From contig OZ231126.1 of assembly GCA_965153355.1 (NCBI GenBank), positions 11,036,001 through 11,100,000 on the forward strand: a stretch of 64,000 nt of DNA, read 5' to 3'. Below are positions 1 through 12,129 of this stretch, in pieces. The notes under the pieces were generated by a model. The model worked only from the letters and a program-made list of their open reading frames with translations. It searched no databases and was not told the DNA's origin. Position 1 is the first letter of the stretch. Each line of letters begins with the position of its first letter. The position numbers and the translations under genes were made by a program. Source of the DNA: Flaccisagitta enflata. Taxonomy: Eukaryota > Chaetognatha > Sagittoidea > Aphragmophora.

Positions 1-470
1 TTGCTTTTGAATTGCAATAGTTGATTAAAAGTAGGTCTTAGAAAGTAGCATGTTTTTTTAAATAAACAAATTCATATCTAAAACACTAATGATTATCAAT
101 CATTTTTTATTAAAATAAGCAATAATGCCAGAAAAATTTTGATTGACCAACATAATTTGAATTTGTATATTATATTCATGTACACAAATTAAAAGGCTTA
201 TTTATTTTGAATAATCACATAATAGGTAATTAAGAATCATTTTTATATTATTGAGATAAAGTGACTACTTTTTTTATGTCCACCCGGTATAAAGATTGTC
301 TCAAACGTAAATGTGAAATTTGATAATTGGGTTTCCCAGCAGGAAAAGGGAAAGACTCACGTAGTATAAATATAGGTAGAATATGCAAAGGTTGAGAATA
401 TACAAAATGAGGCTCGATGCAACGATGTTTTAATCACTGTGGATGTAACATAAGTTTTTATCCATTTCAT
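1..470. other. AT-rich sequence, nothing recognised
   Basis: No supported gene, tandem repeat or element end seen up to the short unstructured ORF-like stretch before the HTE at 719. Confidence 0.5.
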
Positions 471-718
471 CCGTTTGAGCGGACCTCTCCATCACGCGGT
501 CGTCAAAAATGCCCCCCAAAATAACTCAATTTTTCTGATGTTGTTTCCTCTTTCTCAGTTTCTATTTCGACCCAAGAACCTAAAAAATATCCTAGTTGCT
601 GCCCTGCTTAGTTGCTCAGCTGCTGCCCTGCTTCCTCTCAATCCAATTCACAATCATGCAAGTGATGCAATGCAGGGCAACAGGTATCGCTACCACATAG
701 TGCCCTTGGGTGACCTGT

Positions 719-907
719 TTTTAGTTGCGGACACGCAACTCTATAAGAGGCTTTGTCCGTCCGTCGGTTGGTCGGTCGGTCCGTCCGTGGACACGAGTCG
801 AAAAGTGAGGAAATGAGCATTTTAGAACTTTTTTAGTTGCGGACAGTTGCATTTTCGCCCCTGCCCACCCGTCCGCAACTGATGGCCGTGTATCCGGCCT
901 TGTTTTT
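719..907 (+). mobile_element. HTE copy, subfamily A (complete)
   Basis: Terminal hairpin AGTTGCGGAC-ACGCAACT, TCTATAAGAGG, a CGGT/CCGT core, CCCCTGCCCACCC, the internal motif GTCCGCAACT (exact complement of the first arm) and GGCCGTGTATCCGGCC-TTGTT. Contains an internal partial repeat of its own terminus near 833. Confidence 0.8.
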
Positions 908-973
908 TGGTTTTTTTTTTACAACGATTGCCTAGTAATTACCATGCTCTTTTCGTAAATAAAATTCATTAAT

Positions 974-1400
974 TCATTCAAAGATAATTTGAGGCCTGAG
1001 GAAGCTGTTTTGAGGCCTGAGCGAGACAATTTTAGGCCTAAGAAAGCTGAATTGAGGTTCAGAATGTATGAGAAGGGTGATTATGAGGCCCGTTATACTA
1101 AATTTAAGCTTGAGTGAGCTTATTCTGGGTCTAAGAGGGCTAAAATTATATTTGAGAGGTTTAATTTGAGGCCTATGAGGGTAGACTTGAGGTCTCAGAG
1201 GGCTGATTTGAGGCGTGAGAGGGCTGATTTGAGGCCTGAGAGAGCTAATTAGAGGCCTGAGAAGGTTTATTTTAGGCCCCAGAAAGCTGATATGAGGCTT
1301 GAGAAGGCTTATTTTAGGCCTCAGAGGACTAAAAGGGCCTTTGAAGCTAAATTGCAGTCTGAGAGAGCTGAGAGGGCAGATTTTGAGCCTTGAAAGGGTT
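974..1400. repeat. 21-bp minisatellite
   Basis: About 20 units of TTTGAGGCCTGAGAGGGCTGA type. A multiple of 3, so the minus strand is open and reads a 7-residue (SPLRPQI)-like repeat; judged non-coding. The same unit type occurs inside the composite HTE interiors at 18085-18345 and 40160-40390. Confidence 0.8.
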
Positions 1401-1753
1401 GATGGGGGGAGGCTGATGCACAAACAAGCGAATGACCAAACAAACAAATGCCCAAAACGCAAAGAATTTCTGCTCATGAAAAGCTGGCAATATTCTTGAC
1501 TTTTTTCTGCACGGCAATAACCACCATTGCATTACTGGTATATGTACAGCGGAGATTGAGATGATGTTGAACTGCTGAAGTCCTTCCCTTAACAACATGG
1601 ACTAAAAGACTTGATACGCGGCTGCCCAAGTAACGTACAGGTGGGCAGGGACAGGATAGGATAGGATAGGATAAGCAAGTATTTGGGTGGGAGCAGTGAT
1701 GCAAAAACCGTTAGTAATCGCGAACACCGTGTTCCCTAGCTGTGGTAGGTAAG

Positions 1754-1980
1754 AACAAGGCCGGATACACGGCCACCAGTTGCGGACGGGTGGGCAGGGG
1801 CGGAAATGTGCGTTTTTCCTCTTTTTGACTCGTGCTGACGGACGGGGGGACGGACGGACGGACGGACGGACGGACGGACGGACGGACGGACGGATGGACG
1901 GACGGACGGACGGACGGACGGACGGACGGACGGACGGACGGACAAAGCCTCTTATAGAGTTGCGTGTCCGCAACTAAAAA
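1754..1980 (-). mobile_element. HTE copy, subfamily A, inserted in another repeat
   Basis: AACAAGGCCGGATACACGGCC, internal TTGCGGACGGGTGGGCAGG, a long (GGAC)n core of about 25 units, then the GTTGCG-TGTC-CGCAAC hairpin and AAAAA. It interrupts a repeat that is found empty at 16211-16265 and 20245-20302. Confidence 0.85.
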
Positions 1981-2077
1981 ATAACTCAGCATAGCGACTT
2001 ATTCTGGGGTATTGTTTAAGTGTAGATGCATGTCACTAACAGATGTTACTCAATTATTGGAACTGGACCACTTAAAC

Positions 2078-3244
2078 ATGGATCGTCAAACGCGTCCGGC
2101 ATTGGTTCATCCCCCAAATCAGCAGCGGCCGGATCCTCGTGACGAAACTCCCAACCCAAAAAGGCGTCGACAGGAGAAGAGGGCGCCGGCAATCGATCCA
2201 GCGCATCCTCAGCAGCAGCAGCAGCAACAACAGCAGCCAAAGCAGCAACAACAACATCAAAAGCAGCAACGGCAACAACAACAGCAGCAGCTGCAGCAAC
2301 AACAGCTTCATGCCACGGCCAACACCAAAAGCAAAGGCAAAGGCAAAAACAATAACATCAAAAAGAAGCAACAACTTCCTCCTCAACAGCAGGAGGTCCC
2401 CAGCGCAGCGGCAATTGCTCCGGGTAGCGGGGGAGCAACTGCGTCTTCAGCGGCGTCCGCGTCAAAGAAGACAAAGGAGCTTAAAAAGCGGCCGGGAGCA
2501 GCAGCAGCGCAAGGGAATCCAAAAGGCGACATTCAGCCTCCAGCGGGCGCAACTGGTTCTACGGCGCCTAAACAGCAAGCTAAGGGACCGACAGCGCCTC
2601 AGCAACAGGAGAAGGATTCGCCAACTCCTTCGTCGACGGTTCTTGACATCGATACTGGACATCGCATCGACGAGCATCTGCTACGCCTATGTGCAACAAC
2701 TCCGTCCAATGCCTCTAAGCGACAGTTGCAAAGACTTGCGTCGTCCCTACCGCCGACTTATTACCAATCATTCAGCAACGCTCAGCGTGTTGAATGTGCT
2801 CGTCAGCTATGGGACATGGCGGAAAAAGCTCGAATCGAGAAAAACATCGCCGACTCGAGAAGAAAAGCGATGATTGCGCTCGATGCGAAGGTCAAGAGCG
2901 ATACGCGAGTGACGGAACTGGAGAAACAGTTGGAGACAGCGAGAAAGGTTGCGGATGCAAAGGCAAAGGAGGCGGTGGGATTTCAGCAGACGGCGTTGGC
3001 GGCAGCATCTGTTAAACACGTCGTCTGTATCCAACAAGATCCTCGCGCCATCCTAGCTCCTGTGACTGCGACGACATCTTCATCTCCAGCTGCATCTGCA
3101 GAAAACAAAAGTCGGCCTTCCGTTTCGTCGACTGTGCAAAGCGCCAAAGACGCTCCCAAGACAGCGCCGAAGAAAAAGAGGCGTCCTTGGAATCCAGGCC
3201 GCCAGCCGCAGCAGCAGCAAGACCATCAGCAGCCGCCGCAATAA
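2078..3244 (+). CDS. Glutamine-rich, coiled-coil protein of unknown function (single exon)
   Basis: I do not recognise this protein. From ATG 2078 (good context, AACATGG) it is 388 residues: a short Pro/Arg start, a KRRRQEKR basic cluster, about 60 residues dominated by Gln, Lys/Ala/Gly-rich low-complexity sequence, then an ordered block beginning HRIDEHLLRLCATTP and LPPTYYQSFSNAQRVECARQ, a heptad-like Lys/Glu/Ala coiled coil (AEKARIEKN to AVGFQQT), and a basic KKKRRPW tail ending in more Gln. The frame is open 66 bases further upstream to an ATG at 2012, but those bases belong to a dispersed repeat (ACTCAATTATTGGAACT, also near 38600), so I prefer 2078. The GC content is well above the flanks. 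It could be a host nuclear protein or the structural protein of a retroelement; no reverse transcriptase motif is visible nearby. Confidence 0.6.
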   Translation: MDRQTRPALVHPPNQQRPDPRDETPNPKRRRQEKRAPAIDPAHPQQQQQQQQQPKQQQQHQKQQRQQQQQQLQQQQLHATANTKSKGKGKNNNIKKKQQLPPQQQEVPSAAAIAPGSGGATASSAASASKKTKELKKRPGAAAAQGNPKGDIQPPAGATGSTAPKQQAKGPTAPQQQEKDSPTPSSTVLDIDTGHRIDEHLLRLCATTPSNASKRQLQRLASSLPPTYYQSFSNAQRVECARQLWDMAEKARIEKNIADSRRKAMIALDAKVKSDTRVTELEKQLETARKVADAKAKEAVGFQQTALAAASVKHVVCIQQDPRAILAPVTATTSSSPAASAENKSRPSVSSTVQSAKDAPKTAPKKKRRPWNPGRQPQQQQDHQQPPQ

Positions 3245-4653
3245 AGCTGCATCCGGTGCCACGTCCATTGTTACCATCCTATTAATTTCCGTCAAGTAAC
3301 GCGACGTGGAGAGCGCCACCATTTTCGCTGAGTCGTCATCATTTCATCGCGACGCTCATCCCTCGATGGACAGGCCGGCATAGTCGGGGGCGCTACCCGG
3401 GGCGTGGGATTCTTATCCGCCCCGGGGCCTGGCGAAAAACGCCCGCGTAAGTTTCATGGAAGAGATGGTGTGTGAATTTTTTTGTTATTATGTTTGAATC
3501 TGCATATGATAAGAACTTTACTAATCCATCTACCCCCATTTTTCCTTTTCTTTCATCTCCCCGCGAGGGGAGAAAAACTTCTCAGACGACGGCGCCATCT
3601 GCCCAACTTCGCGGTGTCCATTTCGCGCCTTTCATTCTCGTCTCTTACCCACGATTTGACGAGCTGTTGGAGCTTCCGATATGGTCCGCATGTTTCCTTT
3701 TGGAAATGGTGCAGGTGACGTGGTCGTTCCCATGAATCTTACCTAATTTTTGCTTTTCAGATTCGGTTTTAATATAGGCTAGTAGTAACTTATATTTTTA
3801 TACTTGTTTTGTTGTTCTTTGGAACATGTATGTTTTTCTTGTTTGTATTTGACATTGTCTTTTTAGCATGTTATTACGAAGATGTTCGTATTATAATATT
3901 TTAGTCAATGCCCTCTACTTATACTTTTCCACCTCGACAGCAAATCCCAGTCTAGAGGTGCTCCTAGGCGTTCCCCTTTCCCCTTCCCTTTTAATTTTTT
4001 CCTCAGAACGGGTGCCTTTTCTTCCTCGTCTCCGTCTCGTCTCCGCTCTTCGGGTGTTGGATTGATCACATCGCTTGGTCGACGCCTCCCCCTTGCCGGA
4101 CGGGGGGGGGGAATCTTTCGCCGCCATGTTGCTCGTCGGTCTCCTTCTGCAAGAGGGGTGGGGATGAAAGAGGCGGAGGCGGGGGAGGGAGGCGAGGGCT
4201 GTAGATTATCATTGTAAATTTTTTTTAGCGTGACAGATGGGTTTTTTAGTATGGTTTCCCGCGACTAGAAACTAGATGTCGGATTTTTGAAATTTGTGAA
4301 ATTCCAAAAATGGGGCAGAGTGTATGGGAATGATGATGTTCTTCGCGTGAATGCTTTTCTCTCTTTCTTTGTCCAATTCGATGCCTTTTGTTTCCATTTA
4401 ATTTAACCATGAACCATATGGTTGCGCATGGATTTTGATGTTCTTTTATTCGCTGAGAGATACATGTTATCATGTATTTTCTTCTTTTACATTTTTCGTC
4501 GTCGTGCTTTTTATGCTTCGCATTTTTATCTCGGATAAATACCGTTATCATGGCATCGCTTCTTAATGGAATGATTGATATTTTGCGTGTTTTTCATGTT
4601 TTGCGCCCTTGGAATTTCTCATCTTTCATAAGTCTCTCATCCCTTTATTTCAG

Positions 4654-4726
4654 AGACTTATGTACGAAAGCCTGACTTATTTGACGATCACGACGCTGGC
4701 TGGAAACCAAGGAAATTGGGCCTAAA
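4654..4726 (+). CDS. Candidate internal exon, unknown gene
   Basis: Acceptor CTTTATTTCAG and donor AA|GTAAGT. The open phase gives TYVRKPDLFDDHDAGWKPRK, then LGL. It joins in phase to a candidate terminal exon at 5053. No homology recognised; splice-site logic only. Confidence 0.3.
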
Positions 4727-5052
4727 GTAAGTTTTATCATTTTAGCGTTTTAGTATTTTATCATTGTTTTTTGTCGTATGGTTTTTTATTGTTTTATTGT
4801 CTGTTTTTGGCGTTTTATCGTCTGTTTTTATCGTCTGTCCGGTCAACTAATTATTGGGTGATATGGGTGAATTTAATGGGCTGGGCAGGGCGGGGGCAGT
4901 GTACGGATCTGGCTTCATGGCCTCTGCATAAGATGTACATGTTGTTATTGGCTGTTTCTGTCCATGTCTATCCTGATCTCATGTTACTTTCATGCATTGG
5001 TTGACCATATTTTCATGCCCTATTTTCCCTTTCACTTTCTCCCCCATCTCAG

Positions 5053-5170
5053 ATTGTTGAAATTTTTACCACATCAAAGAGACCATCGTCACGCCATTTT
5101 CCAATCTACGCCCAAATTCCTTTGCGTCTACCATCGTCAGTCAGTCAGAGATTTCCACAAACAAAGCTAA
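5053..5170 (+). CDS. Candidate terminal exon, unknown gene
   Basis: Acceptor CCCCCATCTCAG. In the phase supplied by the candidate exon at 4654-4726 it reads LLKFLPHQRDHRHAIFQSTP and on to VRDFHKQS then TAA. No homology recognised. Confidence 0.25.
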
Positions 5171-5229
5171 CCCAGAGTCGAAACTAGTATTCACGTGGGA
5201 GAATATAAAGTGAATTACAAAGAAAGAGA

Positions 5230-5231
<2 letters not shown>

Positions 5232-5305
<74 letters not shown>
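5232..5305. repeat. (CA)n microsatellite, then a CTTCCG hexamer run to 5420
   Basis: Pure (CA) of about 36 units; 5376-5420 has CCGCTT hexamers. Confidence 0.95.
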
Positions 5306-5309
<4 letters not shown>

Positions 5310-5689
5310 CAAACAGATGGACTGAGAAAGTGTATGTGAGATTGAGTGAAAAAGAGATAAAGGGATGCTCAAACTACCGCTGCCGCTGCCGCTTCCACTT
5401 CCGCTTCCGCTTCCGCTTCTGCATCTTTAATAGCGAGTATCTGACTGCTTCATTCAATCCAATTCTGACGTTTTGACTTCCTTTGAAATGAGAACCTTGA
5501 AAATTGTATTCGGATTTTACTGTTTCAAGTCTGTTTTTGATATTTGATTATTGTAGAAATGATAACAAAGTGTTATTTAGTAAAAGAAAAGTAAAAGAAT
5601 TGGTTGTCGATCCAAATGCATGTCGCCCTACATTTTAAAACTTTCTCGTACTTGTTGTGGCATCATTCCCCGATAATACAAGTTGTTTT

Positions 5690-6270
5690 TTATCTAGCTT
5701 TAACAACAACTGTTAACCCTGCCTAGGCAAAGAAGTGTGTTCAACTTTACGAGGGTTCACAATCAAGATTTTTGGCTCGTACTTCGAGAAGCATGACATC
5801 AGCTAGTATTTCAAATTTCAGGACAATCGCATCAATAGTTAAGAAGTTACGGCCTTTTTCATACTTAAAAAGTAAAAGAGAAAACCGATGTTCTTTTTTT
5901 CCATTCTTCCTTTGAACTCGCCCCAAATCAAAATTTTAAGATTTTTGGAAAAAAGTAAGGTTACAGGATTTTGGATCTAGGCGAATTAAACAATTTCCTA
6001 TCGATTGCACCTCACTTTTGAAAACCATTTTCAAAAAAAAATATTTTGTGATTTTTTTTCAAGTCTCTGATGCGTGACACAAAAATTTTTAAAGTTTTTT
6101 GTAAAAAGTGAAAATACAAGATTTTGGATCTAGGCAAATCAAACAATTTCCTATTGATTGCACCCGCTTCAATGATTCTCAACACTTCAGGGGGCGAGTT
6201 TTTTTCAAAACGAGATGCGCTCTCAGCCTTAGAAATCTTAAGTTGTAGCTCGTCCCCTACCCTGCCTGAT
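5690..6270 (-). repeat. Dispersed element with 150-165-bp internal direct repeats (copy 1)
   Basis: Shares, in reverse orientation, several blocks with 55230-56840: the TAGGCAAAGAAGTGTGTTC edge, two direct repeats containing GATTTTGGATCTAGGC, and the block ending GGCTGAGAGCGCATCTCG. No transposase ORF seen. Confidence 0.6.
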
Positions 6271-6651
6271 ATGTATTTTTGCAGTCCAGAAATCTCTATA
6301 CACAAACTTGACAAAGAACATTTCAGATGGAGTGACTTTTTTATTTACAACATTGTATGGAATGAACAATGCAATAGTGACACGGGGAATTTCTGTTGCA
6401 GAAAAAAAAATATTGACTCGTATAACAAATGTTTACCAACGAGAGAGCATCGATTCTAGTATATAGTAGTGACTAGAAGAATCGATCTCCCATGAGTAAT
6501 CTGAGGGCGCTGAGGGTCTATCCGCAGTTTTTTCCATGAAGATGATGATGGCGATGGCGCTGGCGACCATTAGGGTTATAACAGAGTTTTTTTCTTTTTT
6601 TTTTCTTTTTTTCCTATTTTTTTCTTCTTTTCTTTTCATTCACTCTTTTTG

Positions 6652-7665
6652 TCGTCGCCGCCGTCACCATTGTTGCCGTTGCCGTTGATGTCTCCATTGT
6701 TGTTGCTGTCGACATTATCATTGTCTTCGTCGTCGTCGCTGCCGCTGTCGCCGTTGTTGTCGACAACATCATCAACTTCAAGACGATTACAATGGTGACG
6801 GCAAAGGCGACAGCAACGGCAATAGCAACAACGATGCCAGCGCCTTTGCCAGCGCCAGTGCCACCTTCTCCTCGACCTCCTTCAGCTCATCTTTATCGCC
6901 TCTCAACCCCACGAGTCCAGGAAATAGAATGGCATTAGATGATTTGCGCCATAAAACTAGATCTGTTTTAAACATGTTTACTTAGTAGAAAATCTAAGCC
7001 GCTTATACATTTAGGTTCTATTATTTACTGACTATGTAGTTCAAGTCTCTATCTTGCATTGTCATGGCTGACGGCCCTGAATTTTGCATTTTACATATGA
7101 GAGTATTTTTTCTCCATTTTCTTAGATCTCAGCAAATTGCACTTTTGAGTTTATTTACTACTCTGAGGTTTATACCTTGTCCTCTATATGAATACCCTGC
7201 CCTGAATCTAAACAAAGGGAATAAATTGGGTCTATCTACATTAATATTTGGGAAGAGACAAATGATTTTGGGCCTAAAATGATTTTATTTCCTGATATCA
7301 TATAAATGATGGGACTGTGCCCCGCCATCGCCACCGCCGTCATTTTCATCTTTTCTGTCAAATCATTATCATCTTCAGTCTTTTTTTAATTCTTTTTTTT
7401 TCATCTCCAGCGCCAACGCCAGCGCTGTTGCCAGCGCCAGAGCCAATGCCAAATTTTCCTTGTCATTTTTAATCATTCTTCATAATTAATCCTTTTTACT
7501 CAATCTACAATACAAGAGCCGTCGCCAGCGCCAGCGCTAGCGCCAATGCCACCTTCTCCTCTAGACCCGGAATAAATCTGCGGATAAACCTGGGGATAAA
7601 CCTGGGGATAAACCTGCGGATTAAACTAAAGAGCACTTAAAACTGCAGATAAAACTGCGGATAAA
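6652..7665. repeat. Trinucleotide, hexanucleotide and 14-bp simple repeats
   Basis: 6652-6870 GTYGCC/GTTGTC-type triplets; 7400-7560 GCCAGC hexamers; 7567-7665 GGATAAACCTGGG-type 13-14-bp units. No gene seen. Confidence 0.8.
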
Positions 7666-7796
7666 GGCTTTGTCTTTGTTAAAGCCCTGCCCTCAGCCCT
7701 CAGATTACGACTGTCTCCATACAGGTAAAGAAGTGCGGCAGGGGGAGAAATATCCGTTAACAAAATAATTGTTTTTAGTTACTACGGCTGCTGTTG

Positions 7797-9465
7797 GGTG
7801 GTGTGACATACATTGGAGAATTCTTGGCTGTGTGACATAAATCGGAGAAAACTGGGTGGTGTGACAAACATTGGAGAATTCTAGGCTGTGTGACATACAT
7901 TGGAGAAAACTGGGTGATGTGAAATACATCCAAGAATTCTGGGCTGTGTGACAAACATCGGAGAAAACTGGGTGGTGTAACATACATTGAAGAATTCTGG
8001 GCTGTGTGACATACATCGGAGAAAACTGGGTGGTGTGACATACATCCAAGAATTCTGGGCTGTGTGACATACATTGGAGAAAACTGGGTGATGTGACATA
8101 CATCCCAGAATTCTGGGCTGTATGACATACATCAGAGAATTCTGGGCTGTGTGACATAAATCGGAGAATTCTGGGCTGTGTGTCAAACATTGGAGACAAC
8201 TGGGTGGTGTGACATAGATCAGAGAATTCTGGGCAGTGTGACATACATCGGAGAAAACTGGGTGGTGTGACATACATTGGAGAATTCTGGGCTGTGTGAC
8301 ATACATTGGAGAAAACTGGGTTGTGTGACATACAGACAGTTACTACGGCTGCTGTTGTGTGGTGTGACATACATTGGAGAATTCTAGGCTGTGTGACATA
8401 CATTGGAGAAAACTGGGTGATGTGACATACATTGAAGAATTCTGGGCTGTGTGACATACATCGGAGAAAACTGGGTTGTGTGACATACATCCAAGAATTT
8501 TGGGCTGTGTGACATACATTGGAGAAAACTGGGTGATGTGACATACATCCAAGAATTCTGGGCTGTATGACATACATCAGAGAATTCTGGGCTGTGTGAC
8601 ATAAATCGGAGAATTCTGGGCTGTGTGACAAACATTGGAGACAACTGGATGGTGTGACATAGATCAGAGAATTCTGGGCAGTGTGACATACATCGGAGAA
8701 AACTGGGTGGTGTGACATACATCAGAGAATTCTGGGTTGTGTGACATACATTGGAGAAAACTGGGTTGTGTGACATACATCGGAGACTTCTGGGCTGTGT
8801 GACATACATTGGAGAATTCTGGGCTGTGTGACATACATCGGAGAAAACTTGGTGGTGTGACATACATTGGAAAATTCTGGGCTGTGTGACATACATCGGA
8901 GAAAACTGGGTGATGTGACATACATCAGTTAATTCTGGGCTGTGTGGCATACATTGGAAAAAAATGGGTGGTGTGACATACATAGGAGAATTCTGGGCTA
9001 TGTTACCCTCGGGTGATTTGTTGAATTTTGGTTAATGAGGTAACAATCATTGCCCTAACTATTTGGTAAGCAGTTTGCTTTTGGGTTAGATTGAGAAGAA
9101 ACGTTTTCAGGTTCTGTTTATGGGGAACTAGGAGTGGTGCGCGTATTAACTGGTCAGTGAGGGTTCACAAGGCCCTCTTCCATTTGGTTCAACTTGGGTA
9201 TAGTGAGGGATATTGTTTCACTTTTCATACAATGGAGAAAACTGGGTTTCGTGACATACATCAGAGAATTCTGGGCTGTGTGACATACATCGGAGAAAAC
9301 TGGGTGGTGTGACATACATTGGAGAATTCTTCGTGGTGTGACATACGTCGGAGAATTCTAGGCTGTGTGACAAACATCATAGAAAATTTTGTTTTGTGAC
9401 ATACATTGGAGAAAACTGGGTGGTGTGACATACACTGGAGAAAACTAGGCTGTGTGACATACAAA
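7797..9465. repeat. 29-bp satellite with 58-bp alternation and an internal segmental duplication
   Basis: Units CTGTGTGACATACATCGGAG-AATTCTGGG and the -AAAACTGGG variant alternate. A non-repeat block at 9005-9230 interrupts the array. AGTTACTACGGCTGCTGTTG at 7778 recurs at 8338, showing that about 560 bp of array were duplicated. The minus strand happens to lack stops in all frames over long distances. Confidence 0.88.
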
Positions 9466-9841
9466 AAAACATAATGCACGTTGCGGAGAAATCTCTGAAA
9501 CTTAAGTGTTCCACTATCGTAGAAGACAATTTGTATTTGTACTAAGTACTTTTACTAAATGAGGGTGGAAGGGTGGGGAAGGGCCCAAGGAGGAGGCTAA
9601 AGAACTTAGCTTGAAATTTTGACTTCAACTCAAAAACCCAGCCTCGCTCAACAACTTTAAGGATTAATTGCACCTTGTAGACATCCAATCATATGGATGT
9701 TCAAAAAGCAAAAAAAAAAATTTTAACTCTACTTACTCATATGATAAAGACAAAAAATCGTTGTTTTTCATTATCCTCAAGAAGATACAAGATAATTTTT
9801 TCTCTTTTTGCTAATGAAGATCATTCACTCTTTGAAGAAAT

Positions 9842-10060
9842 TTCTAGTCGCTTGCTACGCGACTCTACAACCCACTTTGTCGGTTGGTCGGTCCGTCTGT
9901 CCATCCGTCCATTGGTCCATCCGTCACACTTTACTTTTTTTTGTTTTTTTTTTTGCGGTGTTTGGCCTCACTGCTCCTGTCCAAATGATTAAGTGACCTC
10001 AAATACAGCCCCTGCCCACCCGCACGCGACTGGGGTAGCTGTTATCCGGCCTTGTTTTTT
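9842..10060 (+). mobile_element. HTE copy, GCACGC subtype
   Basis: AGTCGCTTGC-TACGCGACT hairpin, CCGT/TGGT core, TCACTGCTCCTG box, GCCCCTGCCCACCC, internal GCACGCGACT and GTTATCCGGCCTTGTTTT. Confidence 0.75.
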
Positions 10061-10242
10061 TAAATGGTAACACAAAAATGTTACTTGGATTTTTTGATCA
10101 TTTGTAAAACATTAGAAGTTTTGAAGATTCTTCGACTTTTTGAGACCTGTTTGCCCATAAATTTTTGCGTTATTTTAGGAAGTTGTTGCATTTTTTAGGT
10201 GAAACCAAAAAACTCATGAAATTGATAGCTAAGAAAAAGCTG

Positions 10243-10312
10243 ATTTTTAGTCGCGTTTAGGGACTCTATGACCCACTCTGTCCATAAGTCCATCCGTCAC
10301 ACTTGGGTTTGC
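10243..10312 (+). mobile_element. HTE fragment
   Basis: TTTTTAGTCGCG end with ACTCTATGACCCACTCTGTCC and a few CCGT units, then T-rich sequence. The far end is missing. Confidence 0.5.
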
Positions 10313-11195
10313 TTTGCTTTTTTTTTTTCTTTTTTTTTCATTTTAAGTCATTTTAAGTTATTTCAAGACAATTTTCATTTAGTCTTTTAGTCTTGTAATC
10401 TTTTAGTCTTTTGGTCTTATGGTTTTAACAACCGCATGCAATTATAGGGTGTTGGCAATGTTTTCTTTTATTTTTACTTCAAATAACGCCAAACAGAATG
10501 CTTTGCAATCAATAATTTTTTTATTTAAGTTTTTCTTAAATCCTTTTTATGTTTTCACATTTTTCCAAAAAATGATGTATTGAGCCATTTGAAAACAATT
10601 TAAGCTTTAAATTAAACTTGGTGATAATTATGTATGCTAGCAACTAAATTGTGTGTACCAGCGGGTTCATGAAAACTAGAAGCTTACTCACATTGCAAGA
10701 AACTGATATCAGACATGTTGAAAAATGCACTTTACCTGTGTAAACAGATACAAGTATGCATGCAGACATGCATACTCTCCCATCTTAATCTATTTCTCCT
10801 CGCCAATTCTCTTTCTGTCTGTCGATATGTATCTGTCTGTCTTACTTTTTTTCTATCTCTCTTTTTTTTTCCTCTTTTTCTCCCTCCCTGCCTCTATATG
10901 TGTATGTCTGTCTGTCTATCTATCCCTCTTTTTTTCTCTTTCTGTCTCTGTCTCTTGGCATTAACAACTTTTATCTTACGGCGAGAGCTGCCATTATTGT
11001 ATGATTTTATGATTTGACCCTTATGTTTGGATTGTATAAATATGACAAAGAAATTCCCATCCTCTGCTATTAGACGCACCCAAATCCTTTCTTGGTGATT
11101 TAGCCGGTAGTGCAAAAGGTCCCCCCTTCGGCTTCCCCTCAATCGCGTGAGGACAAAACCCATTTCTCCCGAAGCGTGATGGAATTCGCGAGAGA

Positions 11196-11372
<177 letters not shown>

Positions 11373-12129
11373 AGATGGGCAGAGACTGACACTCAAGTCG
11401 ATTCTTGCTTACTGTTTGACATTCCATCGTAGCAATGTCAAGATCACATTTTATTGACTTCGGTTCGTTGAGAATTTACATGCAAAGATCGATGTTTCTG
11501 GCTTAACAAATGAAGGAGCCGCTGATGGGGCCGACGCGCCGCGCTGATCGGAGCCGCTGATCGGAGCCGCCTTTTCTTCGCCGCCGCATAAATATTTTTG
11601 GAAGATCAGCGCAAACATTATTGCATGAAAGCAAAAAAAAAAAATATATAATGCAGCAATCTTGCCTTTTGTCTTAACTTCCGCTCCCCTTCCACCCACT
11701 CACCCTTTGGACAAACTCCTCTCATCTTAGCATCTCATCTTAGCATTGACTAATTCTAACATTCAGAGATGCCGATTCGACTAAGCTGCCGCGTTGCATA
11801 AAAAGTTCAGCAAAAGCAGCCGCACTTTCTAAACGTACATACAGGGTCTTCAAACTCATTTGACACGAAAAGAACCTATGCTGTGCAAAAACGAATCAAC
11901 TTTTCAATTTGATTTTTTTTTCTCCTAAAGAACTACATATCAGAGAAGTCACGATATTATCGACTAGTAGATTAATCGGGTCGATTTTCTATATTTTCAA
12001 AAAATCTTCCTGATTCACCAAAGCACAAATGTATCAGGTCGATTTTTTGTCTGTTTTCCGGCCTAAATGAAGCTAGCACTAATTTAGTACTATCTAGGCG
12101 CATTTACATGAATATCTCAAGTTAGAATC

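Noticed and set aside
719-907. HTE as a tRNA-derived SINE
   Set aside because: I see no convincing A/B box promoter, and the tetranucleotide core is internal rather than a 3' tail.
974-1477. 167-codon minus-strand frame with a Pro/Leu repeat
   Set aside because: Product of a 21-bp minisatellite.
1754-1980. HTE as a Helitron
   Set aside because: The hairpin followed by CTAA is suggestive, but there is no 5' TC end and the hairpin is at, not upstream of, the terminus.
7705-8983. Long minus-strand open frames (up to 337 codons) over the 29-bp satellite
   Set aside because: A 29-bp unit without stops is open in every frame; the peptide is a mechanical repeat and shifts frame each unit.
7797-9005. 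CRISPR-like array (29-bp repeats)
   Set aside because: There are no unique spacers: units are directly adjacent, and the genome is eukaryotic.
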